Origin: Nicotiana tabacum
Taxonomy: Eukaryota; Streptophyta; Magnoliopsida; Solanales; Solanaceae
NCBI RefSeq assembly: GCF_000715075.1
Contig: NC_134084.1
Coordinates: 104,140,411-104,204,410, forward strand
DNA: 64,000 bases
Reading direction: 5' to 3'
Of this stretch, positions 46,381 to 58,724 are shown in pieces. A model generated the notes under the pieces. The model was not told the origin of the DNA. It worked only from the letters and a program-made list of their open reading frames with translations, and did no database searches. Numbering within the stretch: the first letter of the stretch is position 1; each line of letters opens with the position of its first letter. A program made the translations under genes and the position numbers.

Positions 46381-47329
46381 TACTCTTTTTCGAGGGTTTT
46401 GGTCATTTTTGCATTTTTGGAGCTATGGAGCTCAGATTGAGGCAATTCTTGAAGCAATTTTCACCATATAAATTGGGGTAATGTTCTCTACTCGGTTTGG
46501 GTTATATTCCATGAATCTATCTTCAATATTTTCCTTTGATTGATGAATTTTAAAGAGAAAATTGGGGGTTTTGGCCTAAAGTTTCATAATATGAATTTTT
46601 GAGTTTTGAACACCGATTTGGAGTCGGATTTGAGTGAAACTAGTATGGTTGGACTCATAATTGAATGGGTTGTGGATTTTATGAGTTTTATCGAGTTTCG
46701 AGGCGTGATCCCAGGTATAATTTTTGGCTGGATTTGGGATTTGACTTGGGATTCAATCTTTATCATTTGTAATTATTTCCTTAGGTTTTATCAGATGTAT
46801 TTGGGTTGCTTTTGGCTAGTTTTGAGTCGTTTGGAGGCCGCTACGCACATGATGTCAATCTTGGAGCATCGCTTGGCTTACTCGGTATCGGAATTGGCTT
46901 ATTTAAGACAAGTAATTATTCTAAACTTAGTGCTAAGGGTATAAAACCTCGAATTACATGCTATGTGATTGATGTTGAGGTTACGCACATGCTAGGTGAC
47001 GGGCGTGTGGACGTGCACCCTGTGAATTGTGATTCCGTTGTCTTTAGGGCATTGTATATTGGCCATACTTTGTTGATATCTGTGTTTTTCACCATGTGAT
47101 AAAGTAATTGAGTTGTACATCATGCTAGATATCCTGTTTAGGCTTTATGCTGATATTGTTGGGGCCCATTGTGGTCGTTTCTTGCTGTCATCTCACTGAT
47201 TTCATTGATATTTCGTACTCAGTCACATTCATGCATCCATATCATATCTCAGTCTCGTTTGTTACTTATTGATATATCATATCATTGTTCCGAGTCAGTT
47301 TTCATAATATTGTGAGTCCATGGGTGAGG

Positions 47330-47850
47330 CTGGAGAGATTGATGACTAAGTGAGGCAGAGAACCTGATTATGAGTGAAAGTTATGGGATCGGGCTGCACA
47401 TCACAACATGCTTTATTGATTATTGAGTAAGGTCGAGGGCCTGATTGATTTATGCCATGATTGGCTTGTTATAATGCTTGGGCCGTAGGAGCCCCTCCAG
47501 ACTCTACACACCCACAATTGGCACGGTTGTTTATATTAAGAGATGGATCTTCCCTTGGTATGGAGATGGATCTTCTCCATAAGGCTAGTTTGGCCTGTTT
47601 CCTCGGTACTAGATACTGATGGTCGGTGATGTATATATACTGGGATGGATCTTCCCTAGGCCGTATGGGCCATATACAGTACCGAGTGGTTGAGCATTTA
47701 TATATATACATGGAGATGGATCTTCTCCATGGAGCCGGAATGTCCTTTCCTCGGTACTGAGTAACTAATGATCAGTGATATATATATATTCCGGGATGGA
47801 TCTTCCCCGGGCCAAATGGGCCATATATAGTACCGAGTGGTTGAGCATGA
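47330..47850 (+). repeat. Minisatellite of gatggatcttcc units, LARD-2 LTR
   Basis: Units of about 60-65 bp alternating ggagatggatcttctccat (itself a hairpin, ggagatgg.../...ctcc) with gggatggatcttcccnnggcc...gggccatatanagtaccgagtggttgagca and tcggtactnngtactgatggtcggtgata. Downstream of the TATA box. Confidence 0.85.
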
Positions 47851-48744
47851 TGAGTGGAAAGTGTGAGATAGTGAGATTGAGTACTCTGAGAGTGTGAGTA
47901 CATGATTCATCTCTGAGATACATGGCATTGGCATGCACACATGACATACAAGCATAAAGATGCATTTTTCCTCATGTTGTATGGTATCATGTCATTCATG
48001 ACTTTTACACACATTAATATATGGCATAGAGAGGTATTTCATACTTGTTATATGGAAAGAAAATGAAACATCTTATTTATTGTGAAAAGGATTTTTAGAA
48101 AAATTACAGTTTTCAAACTGTCTCATATTTTATGACGATTTCGGTAAAGGATTTGAGTTTCACTGATATTCCTGAAAAGCGAAACTATTTTCGGAAAACT
48201 GTGAAAAAGCTGAGCATTTTATTTCTGAGTAACTTCCCCATTTATATGTTCTATGTTGTTATGAATTGTTGTTGGTTATTTGTGTTGGACCCGACCTATG
48301 ATCCAACTCGTCACTACTTTTAACCTAAGGTTAGATTTGTTACTTTTTGAGTGCATGTGGTCGGTTGTAGTCATACTGCACTTCCTGCACATTGCGTGTA
48401 GATCCCGTATGCCGATGTTGCTGCATTCGTTGGTTGATGGATTTGAAGGTGTACCTGCGTTCCTGATGTAGCTGCCTCTTGTTCCTGGTAGCCTTAGCTT
48501 TATTAAACTCTGTTTATGTACTTTTCAAGCAGAAGATGTATTTTCTCTATAACGACTTTGTAAACTCTATTTTTATAAGCTCATGATTTGTACTACCAGT
48601 CCTTGGAAAATGTATAAGATTTAGATAATTCCTTTAATTAATTATTTTATTAAGTTTAAATAGACATGGATAATTGTTAACTGGCTTACCTAGCGGGCTG
48701 GGTTAGGTGCCATCACGACAAGTGGATTTTGGGTCGTGATAGAT

Positions 48745-48756
48745 TAATATCAGAGC
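48745..48756 (+). other. Primer-binding site of LARD-2 (initiator Met tRNA type)
   Basis: taatatcagagc, the usual tggtatcagagc with two G to A changes, three bases after the LTR. The intact form occurs in the Tekay element (58713-58724). Confidence 0.8.
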
Positions 48757-51264
48757 TCTAGGTCCATAGGTTCTACAAGTCATGAGCAAGTGTCCAATAG
48801 AGTCTTGCGAATCAGTACGATGATGTCCATACCTATCTTTGAGAGGCTACAGAACATTTAGGATATACTTCCCATCTTTCTTTTCTTATCACGCGGCATT
48901 GATTCAACTTGATTAATCATTTGAATTCCTTCCACACATTCGCATGCGCGTATGAACGCTCGGTATTAGTTGTGCATCGACGGCTTATGATTCTAGGGAT
49001 GAGGTGCGAGATGTGATTTCAGTATGCTGATGATGGGCCAGTATGGAGGACTTGAGGTTGGTTTTTGACTGTAGCTTGAGCACTGAGGTGTTGATTATGT
49101 AAGCACATGCTTTTGGATCTATATGTCCGATAGCATTCCTATTAGTGGAATTTGTAGTTGGATGGCTACGTGTTAAGTGTGATGTGACCCCGAGATGTGT
49201 TCATATGGTTTGAATGTGACAAGAAGGGTCCGGTTGAGGTGTAGAAAGAACTATTTGGTGCTTGATTTTCCATCTTGATTTGATGTATAGCCCCGAGTTA
49301 TGGGTGTATTGAAGGATCTTTTCATGTTATTTAGTTGAGGAGTGAAGTAGATTTCATGTCGTGATACGAGTTCAGACTCAGGAAGATTAAGGGATTGCAT
49401 AATGTTTATGACTGTGGAAGGGTATAAAGAGATGTTAGTTTGAGGTGAAGCAGGTGGATTATCTCATGCGGGGTGTCCTGAGGGTTGTGTGATCCCTATG
49501 TTGTTTTGTAGCGAGTCCTCTTTTACCTGTAAATTATAGGTATTGCAATTTGAGTTTGGGTCGCTTATGAGAGTTGGCTTGACTGTTACAAGGGTGAATG
49601 CGAGATTGTAGACAATTTGAGATATTAGATGATTTGTGTTGCATGAGCCTATGAAGGATTTAGTTGAATCTCACTATGGTATTATGACAGTAATATAGTA
49701 TGGGCATTGTGAATTTTTGTATGTTTTGAACTATGGCTTTGAGCCAAGTGGGGGAGTCTACTATTGATAAGTTGATTGCACGGCTGTGTGTCGTATTAGT
49801 TTCAGTTTGAGGTGTACTAGTGAATCAGTTATGATTTGCAGAGGTTGAGATCGAGGATGACTCGAGTAAGGGGATTTCTGGATACGAGTTGTATTAGGCT
49901 TTATGAGTATATGAGAATCATGGAATGATTTGAGTTGTTATTGGTGAAGGATGTAATGTGCGTGGAGAAAAAATTTATCTGGTTGCATTAAAGTGGGGTT
50001 ACTTCCTTTGGTGTTGGATCGCTAATGGGGCACAGGTCGTTCAACCCATTTGATCAATCTAATTGAGATTTGAGCAGAGTGGATAAATCTCGAGAACGGT
50101 TCTCATGAATTCAAGATTTATATGTGGCAATTAAGAATTTTTGCGGATTTCTTTGTGGCTAGAAGCTAAGAGTTACATTGGATGGTGTCGAGGCTCGTAG
50201 TATTTATACATCATTGTGGATTCTACATTTCAGTACCAGGAAGGTAAGATGAATGACTTGAAATTCACAGAAGGTCTCTTCAGAGTGGGTATCTCGGTTG
50301 TGGTATTTTTAGGGTGCTTAAGAGAGCATTCAGCGGCTTATGAGCCTCAAGGCGGTGTGGTTTTATGTTAGGGTCTCGTGTGGTGAGTCTAGGTTAAGGA
50401 TTATGGTATTATGGTGAGGAGAAGTATCAATTTAAAGGTAATTTGGAAGGAACTCGGATAAATAGGATAGCTTGGTAGTAGGTTGGATCGGCATGGTAAT
50501 AGATATGATTAGTTCTTTGGGTTCTTATGAGGTAATGAGTTTCTATAGGTTTTTCATGGAAATGCTCTTAAGTTTTAATGGCTTGCGTAGCTTGGTTGAG
50601 TTAGAAGGATTCAGTCTTGACGGTCTGGTTAAGTGCAAACGGGTTTCGGAGAATTCTTGATGGTTTCTACCACGGTTAGAGATGTATATTTCCTACTGGC
50701 GTAAGGAGCATGTGATGTATAGTAATTTTATCCGGGATGGGATAAAATGGAAGGTTCTTGGCTAATTGAGTATGTAGTTTCTCGTGACTCGGAGTGGATT
50801 ATAAAGTTTTCGTATTTATCATAGGATGATATGGTATATGCGGTGTGTTGTGTATGATCGAGATTGGCATGTGCAAGGTCACGATTCAGTTTTAAAAGGA
50901 AGGTCATAAAATTCTTAGGAAGCATGGACGGTTTCAGATGACTAGGTAAATGATATTACTATTTGGTATGGCTTGATGAAAGTATACACTTCAGAAGGGG
51001 AGATATGTTTTGATTTAAGGATACTTCATTGGTATTGCGTTGCTCTCCTAGTTGATCGACTGCTGATGTTCAGATTTTGCCTTGTGGAACAGAAGAATTA
51101 TAGAAGTATTCCTTGTGGAATAATCGTGTATTGGAGAAGTGTTAGGCATTCAGGCAATGGAGAAGGGATCAAATATAATGATTTGTGTGTTCTATGGATT
51201 TGGAGATTAGGAGTTCTCAAAGACAAATTGTTTACTGGTTGTGGACTGTGAAGTTATGGCTGAA
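48757..51264 (+). mobile_element. LARD-2 internal region, part 1 (non-coding)
   Basis: About 2.5 kb of GT-rich text with no retroviral protein motif in any frame and no long open frame. It contains ...gagccaagtgggggagt at about 49741-49757, which resembles a second polypurine tract. Confidence 0.75.
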
Positions 51265-51949
51265 GCTAGTGTCACGACCCAAGTTCACCCTCCATAAACC
51301 ATCGCGACGGCACCTAGTCTCTACGACTAAGTAAGCCTGAATGCGGAAAGATAAACCAATTTGCGGAAGAAAAACAATTTAAAGCAGAAATAGAGTAATA
51401 AAACAACGTTTAAAAGTGTCGCTCGACATACACAATATTAACTCTCAAAAACTAATACATTTTCCCAAAACCCGGAAACCCATGAATCACAAGCTACGAA
51501 TATAATAAAAATGCTCTAACTCCGACTGTGTCTACATCAACAGAAACGATAGAAGGGCTATCACTACAAGATAGAATGGAAAGGGACTCCTCAGTCTTCG
51601 GATGCGGCATATATACCTCGAAGTCTCTAGAGTAGTCGCCTCGCCTCAAGGGTGATCGAACTGAGTCAAAGTACCTGGATCTACACATGAAAAACATGCG
51701 CAGAAAGGGCATGAGTACACCACAACGGTACTCAGTAAATGCCAAGCCTAACCTCGGTCGGGTAGTGACGAGGAAGGTCAGGGCGTTACTGAGATAAAAT
51801 AAAAAATATATGGTATGACAGAATAAGATAAGCAGTACAGTTGAAAGCTAACAATAAGAATTTAATACAGGAATATAAGGAACTCAATAACTGAAACAAA
51901 GGCAAAAACAATTACAGGAAGATACCATTCTTCACAAGGATAATAATCG

Positions 51950-52170
51950 GGGATCTCTCAGTATCCCGAGGATCTCTTAGTACCTCAATATATGCCAGGG
52001 ATCTCTTGATATCCCGAGGATCTCTCGGTATCCTCAATATATGCTAGGGATCTCTTGGTATCCCAAGGATCTCTTGGTATCCTCAATATACGTTCTAGGT
52101 ATCTCTCAGTATCCCGCACCTCAGCTCATTCATAAATACATGCAGGGGATCTCCCAGGATGCCGTCCCGT
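51950..52170 (-). repeat. Minisatellite of ggatctcttggtatccc units, 3' LTR
   Basis: About six units of ggatctct(c/t)(g/a)gtatcc(c/t) with a caatatatgctag spacer; ggatctc and tatccc parts can pair. Same array at 59395-59640 in the 5' LTR. Confidence 0.85.
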
Positions 52171-52676
52171 AGTCCCAAAATAATAACACACAGCAGCAAT
52201 ACAAAGAATACTCAAGTAAGCTCAATTTCGACTCCAAATGGCCCAAATCTATTAAATTCAATTTCATAATGTAAATAACACTTCAAGTAACTAATTCTAC
52301 AAAGAAATTCTAAGCAAATACGCGAAATTAGGTAAAATGACCAAAATGCCCCTCAGGCCCACGTCTCGGAATTAGGTAAAATTTACATTTCCAGAATCCG
52401 CACACTCTTACGAGTTCAGTCATAGAAAAATTACCAAAATCGGACCTCAAATGGTCCCTCAAATCATCACTCAAAAGTCTCTAATTAGTCAAGCCCTAAC
52501 CCCCAAATTACCACTGATTTTCCTTATTTTTCATGTTTATAATGATAAAAATCATCTCAATAACGAGTTTAGGTTCCAATAATCTTACCTCCTCGAAGTT
52601 CCCTCTCAAAAACCTCCCCAAAATCTCACTTCCCAGATGAAAATGGTGAAAGAATAGCTCAAATTCGCGAATCAAC

Positions 52677-52684
52677 TATTTATA
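52677..52684 (-). promoter_or_regulatory. TATA box, Tekay 3' LTR
   Basis: TATAAATA on the minus strand, just after GCTGGGCAGA (52688-52697 on the minus strand) and the type A array. Confidence 0.7.
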
Positions 52685-52685
52685 T

Positions 52686-52925
52686 GTTCTGCCCAGCAAT
52701 CCCGCATTTGCGGTCCACTCATCGCATCTGCGATACCTCTTCTACGGTTCTCACTTAAAACCTCTCCGCTGCACCTGCAACCCAGAATCAACATCTGCGG
52801 TCTCGTAGGTGCGGTACATATGCCGTTTCTGCGGTTCCTGGCCCCTTCCTCATCTGTCGCTTCTGCGGCTGCATTCCACATCTGCGGGAGTCGCACCTGC
52901 GGCCTCTAAACCGCAGATGCGGTTA
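52686..52925 (-). repeat. CpG palindrome array, word type A, Tekay 3' LTR
   Basis: Minus-strand words accgcatctgcgg, ggccgcaggtgcgac, cccgcagatgtgg, gccgcagaagcgac, accgcagaaacggc, atcgcagatgcgat and accgcaaatgcggg, ending GCTGGGCAGA as in LARD-1. Confidence 0.9.
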
Positions 52926-53596
52926 TGATAACAGTCATAGCTTCAGCTACAACTCCAAACTCCAAATCCTTCCGTCAACCATCTGAAATCATCCCGAGGC
53001 CACCGGGACCTCAACCAAAAGCACAAACAAGTCCAATACTCCTGTCCAAACTTATACCAATCCTTAAAACACCTAAAACAACATCGAAGTGACGAATCAA
53101 CCACGAATTCAAGCATAAGAACTCCAAAACTCTAAAAATACGCTTTCGATCAAAAAGTCTATCAACCCTCGTCTGAATGACCTGAAATTTTGCAAACACG
53201 TCACATTCAACACTACAGAGCTACTCCAACTTCCGGAATTCCATTATGACCCTCGTATCAAAATCTCACTATTGAACCGGAAACTTCAAAATTCAACTCT
53301 CGGCATTTTAAGCCTAAATTACCTACGGACCTCCAAAACACAATCCGAGCACGCCCCTAAGCCCGAAATCATCCAACGGACCCATCGAAATTCCATTCCG
53401 AGGCCGTCTTCACACCGTTCCGACTATGGTCAAATTTGCAACACTTAAGCTCTCATTTAGGGGCTAAGTGTCCCAAACTCTTTGAAACTCAAAATCGAAC
53501 ATCCCGGCAAATCAAAATAGCAGAAATAAACACGGAAAAAGCAATTAATAGTGGATCAGGGAGTTAATTCTTAAGACAACCGGCCGGGTCATCACA

Positions 53597-53609
53597 TCTT
53601 CCCACATTT
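53597..53609 (-). other. Polypurine tract of Tekay element
   Basis: aaatgtgggaaga on the minus strand directly before the 3' LTR; two transitions away from the usual aagtgggggaga-like tract. Confidence 0.75.
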
Positions 53610-53619
53610 AAACATTCGT

Positions 53620-55138
53620 TCATCCTTGAACGAGCATAGAGACATACCTGAAGTAGTGAAAAGATGAGGGTAACGGCTGTGTATATCCTGTTCGGTCTCC
53701 TAGGTCGCCTCCTCGACCGGCTAACCCTGCCACTGAACCTTCACTGATGTAATGTTCTTTGACCCCCAGCTTTCTAACCTGCCTGTCCATTATTGCCACT
53801 GGCTCCTCAACATAGGATAGATCCTTGTCCAACTGGACTGAACTGAAATCCAACACGTGCGACGGATCACTGTGATACCTCCGGAGCATCGAAACATGAA
53901 ATATCGGATGAAATCCTGCCAAGCTGGTAGGTAAGGCAAGCTCATAAGCAACCTCCCCAACATGCCTCAATATCTCAATAGGGCCAATAAACCTCGGACT
54001 TAACTTCCCTTTCTTCCCAAATCTCATAACGCCCTTCATAGGCGATACCCGAAGCAGAACCCGCTCTCCAACCATATAGGAAACATCACGAACCTTCCGG
54101 TCCGTATAGTTCTTCTGTCTGGACTGAGCTGTACGGAGTCTATCCTGAATCACCTTGACCTTCTCCAAAGCATCCTGAACCAAGTCTGTGCCCAATAGTC
54201 TAGCCTCACGCGGCTCAAACCAACCTACTGGGGATCTACACCGCCGGCCATATAAAGCCTCATACGGTGCCATATGGATGCTGGACTGGTAGCTGTTGTT
54301 GTAAGCAAACTCCACTTGTGGTAGGAACTAATCCCAAGACCCTCCAAACTCGATCACACATGCACGGAGCATATCCTCAAGAATCTGAATAGTGCGCTCG
54401 GACTGTCCGTCTGTCTGAGGGTGAAATGCTATACTCAACTCTACCCGAGTACCCAACTCATGCTGAACGTCCCTCTAGAACCGTGATATGAACTGAGTAC
54501 CTCAATTTGAAATGATGGAAACTGGAATACCATGCAGACGAACAATCTCCCAGATATAAATCTCCGCTAGACGCTCCGAAGAATAGGTAGTACACACAGG
54601 AATGAAGTGCGGACTTGGTCAGCCGATACACAATCACCCAGATAGCATCGAACTTTCTCAAAGTTCGTGGTAGCCCAACTACAAAGTCCGTGGTGATCCG
54701 CTCCCACTTCCACTCCATAATCTTTATCTGCTGAAGCAACCCACCCGGTCTCTGGTGCTCATACTTCACCTGCTGACAGTTGAGGCACCGAGCTACAAAT
54801 CTAACTATATCTTTCTTCATCCGCCTCCACCAATAGTGCTGTCTCAAATCCTAATACATCTTCGCGGCACCCGGATGAATGGAATACCGCGAACTATGGG
54901 CCTCCTCTAGCATCAACTCCCGAAGCCCATCAACATTGGGTACACAAATTCGACCCTGCATCCTCAATACTCCGTCATCACGAATAGTCATATCTCTGGC
55001 ATCACTATGCTGAACCTTGTCCTTGAGGACAAGCAAATGAGGGTCATCATACTGACGCCCCGTGATACGATCAAATAAGGAAGACTGAGAAACCATGCAA
55101 GCTAGAACCCGACTAGGTTCCGCAAGATCCAACCTCAC
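53620..55138 (-). pseudogene. Tekay integrase with chromodomain-like tail, broken
   Basis: The HHCC zinc region is visible (SRYSIHPGAAKMY, then TAG at 54848, then HYWWRRMKKDIVRF and CLNCQQVKYEHQRPGG), followed by the first catalytic Asp in TTDFVVGLP. A frameshift follows LTKSA. At about 54500 the expected second catalytic Asp codon reads AAT (Asn) and the next codon is TGA. The Glu region (QTDGQSERTIQ) is present. TAG interrupts just before FLPQVEFAYNN. The last part reads APYEALYGRRCRSP, VGERVLLRVSPMKGVMRF, HPIFHVSMLRRYHSDPSHVL, then frameshifts near 53750 into chromodomain-like text holding two TAG codons. It would insert the cDNA and steer it to chromatin marks; it cannot act here. Confidence 0.92.
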
Positions 55139-55716
55139 AAATGGCTGGCTAAGGCTTGAACATCCATCGCCATAGGTCTCTCTGATGCTGGTAAATAAGC
55201 CAAACTCCCCAAACTCTTTGTCCGTCGACTCAAGGCATCATCCACCACATTGGCCTTGCCTGGATGATACAAAGTAGTGATATCATAGTCCTTCAGCAAC
55301 TCTAACCATCTCTTCTGGCACAAATTTAGATCCTTTTGCTTGAACAGGTGCTGCAAGCTCCGATGATCAGTATAAATCTCACAGGAGACACCGTACAAAT
55401 AATGATGCCAGATCTTTAGGGCGTGAACAATGGCAGCTAACTCAAGGTCGTGGACAGGGTAATTCTTCTCATGCACCTTCAACTGTCTAGATGCGTAGGC
55501 AATCACCCTACCGCCCTGCATCACCACCGCTCTAAGCCCAATCCTCGAGGCATCATAATAGACCGTGTAAGACCCCGAACCTGTAGGCAATATGAAAACT
55601 GGGGCTGTAGTTAAAGCTGTCTTGAGTTTTTGAAAGCTCGCCTCACAATCCTCCGTCCACTGGAACAAAGAACCCTTCTGGGCCAGTCTGGTCATAGGGG
55701 CTGCAATTGATGAAAA
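55135..55716 (-). pseudogene. Tekay RNase H domain
   Basis: Reads [113 protein letters not shown]. The catalytic D-E-D-D pattern (YYDAS, LELAA, YTDHRS, VVDDALS) is intact. A TGA precedes FSSIAAP, and a frameshift joins it to the integrase. It would remove RNA from the RNA/DNA hybrid during reverse transcription. Confidence 0.93.
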
Positions 55717-56635
55717 TCACTCAACCAAATGACGGTAGTAACCCGCCAAGCCAAGGAAACTGCGGATCTCGGTAGCTGAGGATGGTCTAGGCCAAATCTG
55801 CACGGCCTTTATTTTCTTCAGATCCACTTGAATACCCTCATTCGATACCACGTGACCTAAGAATGCCACAGAATCCAACCGAAACTCACATTTTGAGAAT
55901 TTAGCATATAACTTCTTCTCTCTCAGAGTATGAAGCACAGTCCTTAAGTGCTGCTCATGATCTTCCTGACTCTGGAAATACACCAGAATATCATCTATAA
56001 AGACAATGATGAACGAGTCAAGATATGGCCAGAACACACTGTGTATCAAATGCATAAAGGCTGCTGGGGTATTGGTCAGCCCAAATGACATAACAAGGAA
56101 CTCGTAATGCATACCGAGTCCTGAAATAAGTCTTCGGGATATCTGACTCCCGAATCTTCAATTGATGGTAACCTGAGTGCAATTCAATCTTAGAACACAC
56201 CCGTGCGCCTTGAAGCTGGCCAAACAGATCATCAATACGAGGCAAAGGATAACGGTTCTTCACTGTAACCTTGTTCAATTGTTGATAATCAATACACATA
56301 TGCATAGAACCATCCTTTTTCTTCACAAACAAGACAGGAGCACCCCAATGTGATACATTGGGCCAAATAAAACCCTTATCAAGCAATTCCTGTAACTGAT
56401 CCTTCAACTCATTCAACTCAGGAGGAGCCATACGATACGAATGAATAGAACTGGGCTGAGTTCCGGGCAACAAATTAATGCCAAAATCAATATCTCTATC
56501 AGGCGGCGTGCCTGGAAGATCAGCTGGAAACACATCGGGAAAATCCCGTACTACTAGGACTGAATCAATTGAAGGGGTATCAATACTGACATCACTCACA
56601 TAAGCTAAATATGCGTCATACCCCTTCTCAATCAT
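55717..56635 (-). pseudogene. Tekay reverse transcriptase domain
   Basis: Reads [98 protein letters not shown], then a frameshift near 56115, then [58 protein letters not shown]. The motif C Asp pair (FIDD) is intact. The motif A Asp is Glu (KIEL), which by itself should cripple the enzyme. Confidence 0.94.
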
Positions 56636-56692
56636 ATGCTGAGCTTTAAGAAAAGAAATAATTCTACTGGGAGTGTGATCTAAAGTACCCCT

Positions 56693-57045
56693 TCACTCAA
56701 CACGCGGTACACCTGGCATAGCCAGCGTCACGGTTTTGGTGTGACAATCAAGAATAGCATGATGGGGCAACAACCAGTCCATGCCCAAGATAATATCAAA
56801 ATCTACCATGCTGAGCAACAATAAATCGGCTCCGATCTCAAAACCACTAAGAGCAACCAAACACGACCGATAAATGCGATCCACAACAAGAGAATCTCCC
56901 ACAAGAGTAGAAACATAAACAGGGGAACTCAAAAAATCCCGAGATACACCCAAATGCGAAGAAAAATAAGAAGACACATAAGAGTAAGTGGAATCTGGAT
57001 CGAATAGAACCGATGCATCTCTGTGACAAACTAGTATAATACCTG
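56693..57045 (-). pseudogene. Tekay aspartic protease domain
   Basis: Reads ASVLFDPDSTYSYVSSYF, the retropepsin active-site region with its Asp; the Gly usually next to the Ser position is Asp here. It continues VVDRIYRSCLVAL and FDIILGMDWL. A TGA at 56693-56695 separates it from RT. It would cut Gag-Pol into its parts. Confidence 0.88.
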
Positions 57046-57239
57046 TGATGACAGAATTAGATGCAACAGCCTCGGTACAGGCAGGAAAGGCATAGTATCG
57101 GCCCTGGCCTCCCCCTCTAGGGCGACCTATACCTCCCCGACCTCCACCTCTAGCTGGCTGAGCAGGTGGGGTAGCAACTGGAGCTGTAACTATAGCATGA
57201 GAGCTCTGCGGGGCACGCTGTGGTTGAGAAGTCTATGGA

Positions 57240-58527
57240 GGCGTACTCCTACCAAGTCTAGGGCAATCCCTTACCATATGGCGTGTGTCACCACACTCAA
57301 AACAAGCTCTAGGAGGATGTGGCGGCTGTGACTAGCTTGGGCCAGGTCTGCTGAACTAACCTCAGAAAGCACCCCGCGCAAGAGGCGTGCTAGATACCAA
57401 ATGTGCATAATAAGGATCCTGAGGCCTAGATGGAGCTAGAATACCACTGGCTGCTGAAAGAGCTGAATGAATAGGGAGACTCATATAACCCCTACCATGA
57501 CGACCTACAGCTGGGGTACGGGCACCAGAATAATGGCCCGACTCTCGAGACCTCTTGGCCTCCCTCTCCTCTCTCTCCCTAGCATGCATACCCTCAATCC
57601 TCCTAGCAATGCTCACCACCTGCTGATAAGAAATATCCATCTCCAACTCACGATCCATGCTAGACTTGATGCTGGGACTAAGGCCCTCAATAAATCGGTG
57701 AACCCTCCTGCGAACAGTAGAAACCAAGGCCGGTGCATGTCTAGCCAAACTAGTGTAACAGACAGCAAACTCTAAGACAGTCATACCACCCTGGCGCAAA
57801 TGCTCAAACTCTACGCGCCATGCGTCCCTGAGGCTCAGAGGAACATACTCTCTCAGGAACAGATCTGAAAACTGAGTCTAAGTCAGTGAAGCAGCCTCAT
57901 TTGGACTTTCTAACTCATAGGTGCACCGCCACTCATAGGCGGCTCCTCAAAGCTGGAAAGTAGTGAAGGAACCCCTCTCGACCCTGATATACCCATGATA
58001 CGGAGAATGCGATAACACTCGTCTAGAAATCCCAAAGCATCATCCGATGCTAGACCGCTGAATACAGGAGGCTTGTACTTCTTGAACCTTTCAAGCCTCA
58101 GCTGCTCATCCTCGGAAACCGTTGCCCTATCCTCGGGCTGATCTTGGACTGCAGGCTGTACAAGAATAATGTCTGGGACCTGCTCAACATGCACTCGCTG
58201 CTCAAGAGTGCGGGCGGTGAGAGTCTGTTCTCCTCCTCCGGTCTGAGATGTAGCTGCAGCAAGGGGAAGCAACCGTGCCTGAGCCAAAGTGGTGTACATG
58301 CTCATGAACTATGCCAGAGTCTCCTGAAGTGCTAGAGTAGTAGTAGTAGGCGTATCAGGTGCCTGGACTCCGGCTGGAACTGATGATGGTACCTCGGTGG
58401 CAGCTCGCGTAGGTGATCTAGCTGCACCACGTGCGCATCCTCGGCCTCTACCCCGGCCCCGGCCTCTGACGGCTGCAGTAGGGGGCGCAGGTGCCTGATC
58501 ATCTCGAGTAGCGTGTTTCCTCACCAT
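57240..58527 (-). pseudogene. Tekay gag, broken
   Basis: Starts MVRKHATRDDQAPAPP with an RGRGRGRGRG-type basic stretch. A TAG (58309-58311, from CAG) breaks it, followed by FMSMYTTLAQARLLP, VSEDEQLRLERFKKYKPPVF, DDALGFLDECYRILRIMGI, a frameshift near 57980, then RQGGMTVLEFAVCYTSLARH, FIEGLSPSIKSSM and the CCHC knuckle CFECGDTRHMVRDC at about 57255-57300. The LERFKKxKPPVF region is usual for Tekay-type gag. It would form the particle and bind element RNA. Confidence 0.9.
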
Positions 58528-58712
58528 CTGTGAGATAATATAAGATAGAAGTTTAGAGTTGTGACATCAAATCTCGCACGACAAGGAAATCAAATGAAGT
58601 GGAGTTTTCCTAATAGTTACATAGCCTCTCATAGGTAAGTACAGATGTCTCCGTACCGATCAGCGAGACTCTAATAAATCGGCTTGTGATTCATGGCTCC
58701 TATGAACTTAGA

Positions 58713-58724
58713 GCTCTGATACCA
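58713..58724 (-). other. Primer-binding site of Tekay element
   Basis: TGGTATCAGAGC on the minus strand, an exact match to the 3' end of initiator Met tRNA as used by these elements, a few bases downstream of the 5' LTR. Confidence 0.92.

Larger units (their letters stand above)
45383..48741 (+). repeat. 5' LTR of LARD-2 (3.36 kb)
   Basis: Starts TGTAATGACCCGATCGG and ends GGGTCGTGATA (final CA now TA). The first 1.2 kb matches 62727-64000 in order and content with scattered substitutions. Contains a type C array, a TATA box and a long minisatellite. Confidence 0.92.
51270..53596 (-). repeat. 3' LTR of Tekay element (2.33 kb, internally deleted)
   Basis: In + coordinates it begins TGTCACGACCC and ends gggtcatcaca. 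It lacks 347 bases present in the other LTR: aatttcg at 52226-52231 joins actccaaatgg directly, whereas the other copy has 347 bases between the two tcg triplets (59686-59688 and 60033-60035). Deletion between short direct repeats is the simplest reading. Confidence 0.93.

Noticed and set aside
49741..49757. Second polypurine tract (aagtgggggag) inside LARD-2
   Set aside because: No LTR start follows it; probably chance or a relic of an internal repeat.
53620..54315. Functional integrase C-terminal protein
   Set aside because: The 231-codon open frame is only the last part of integrase; the second catalytic Asp is missing upstream and the chromodomain-like tail is out of frame.
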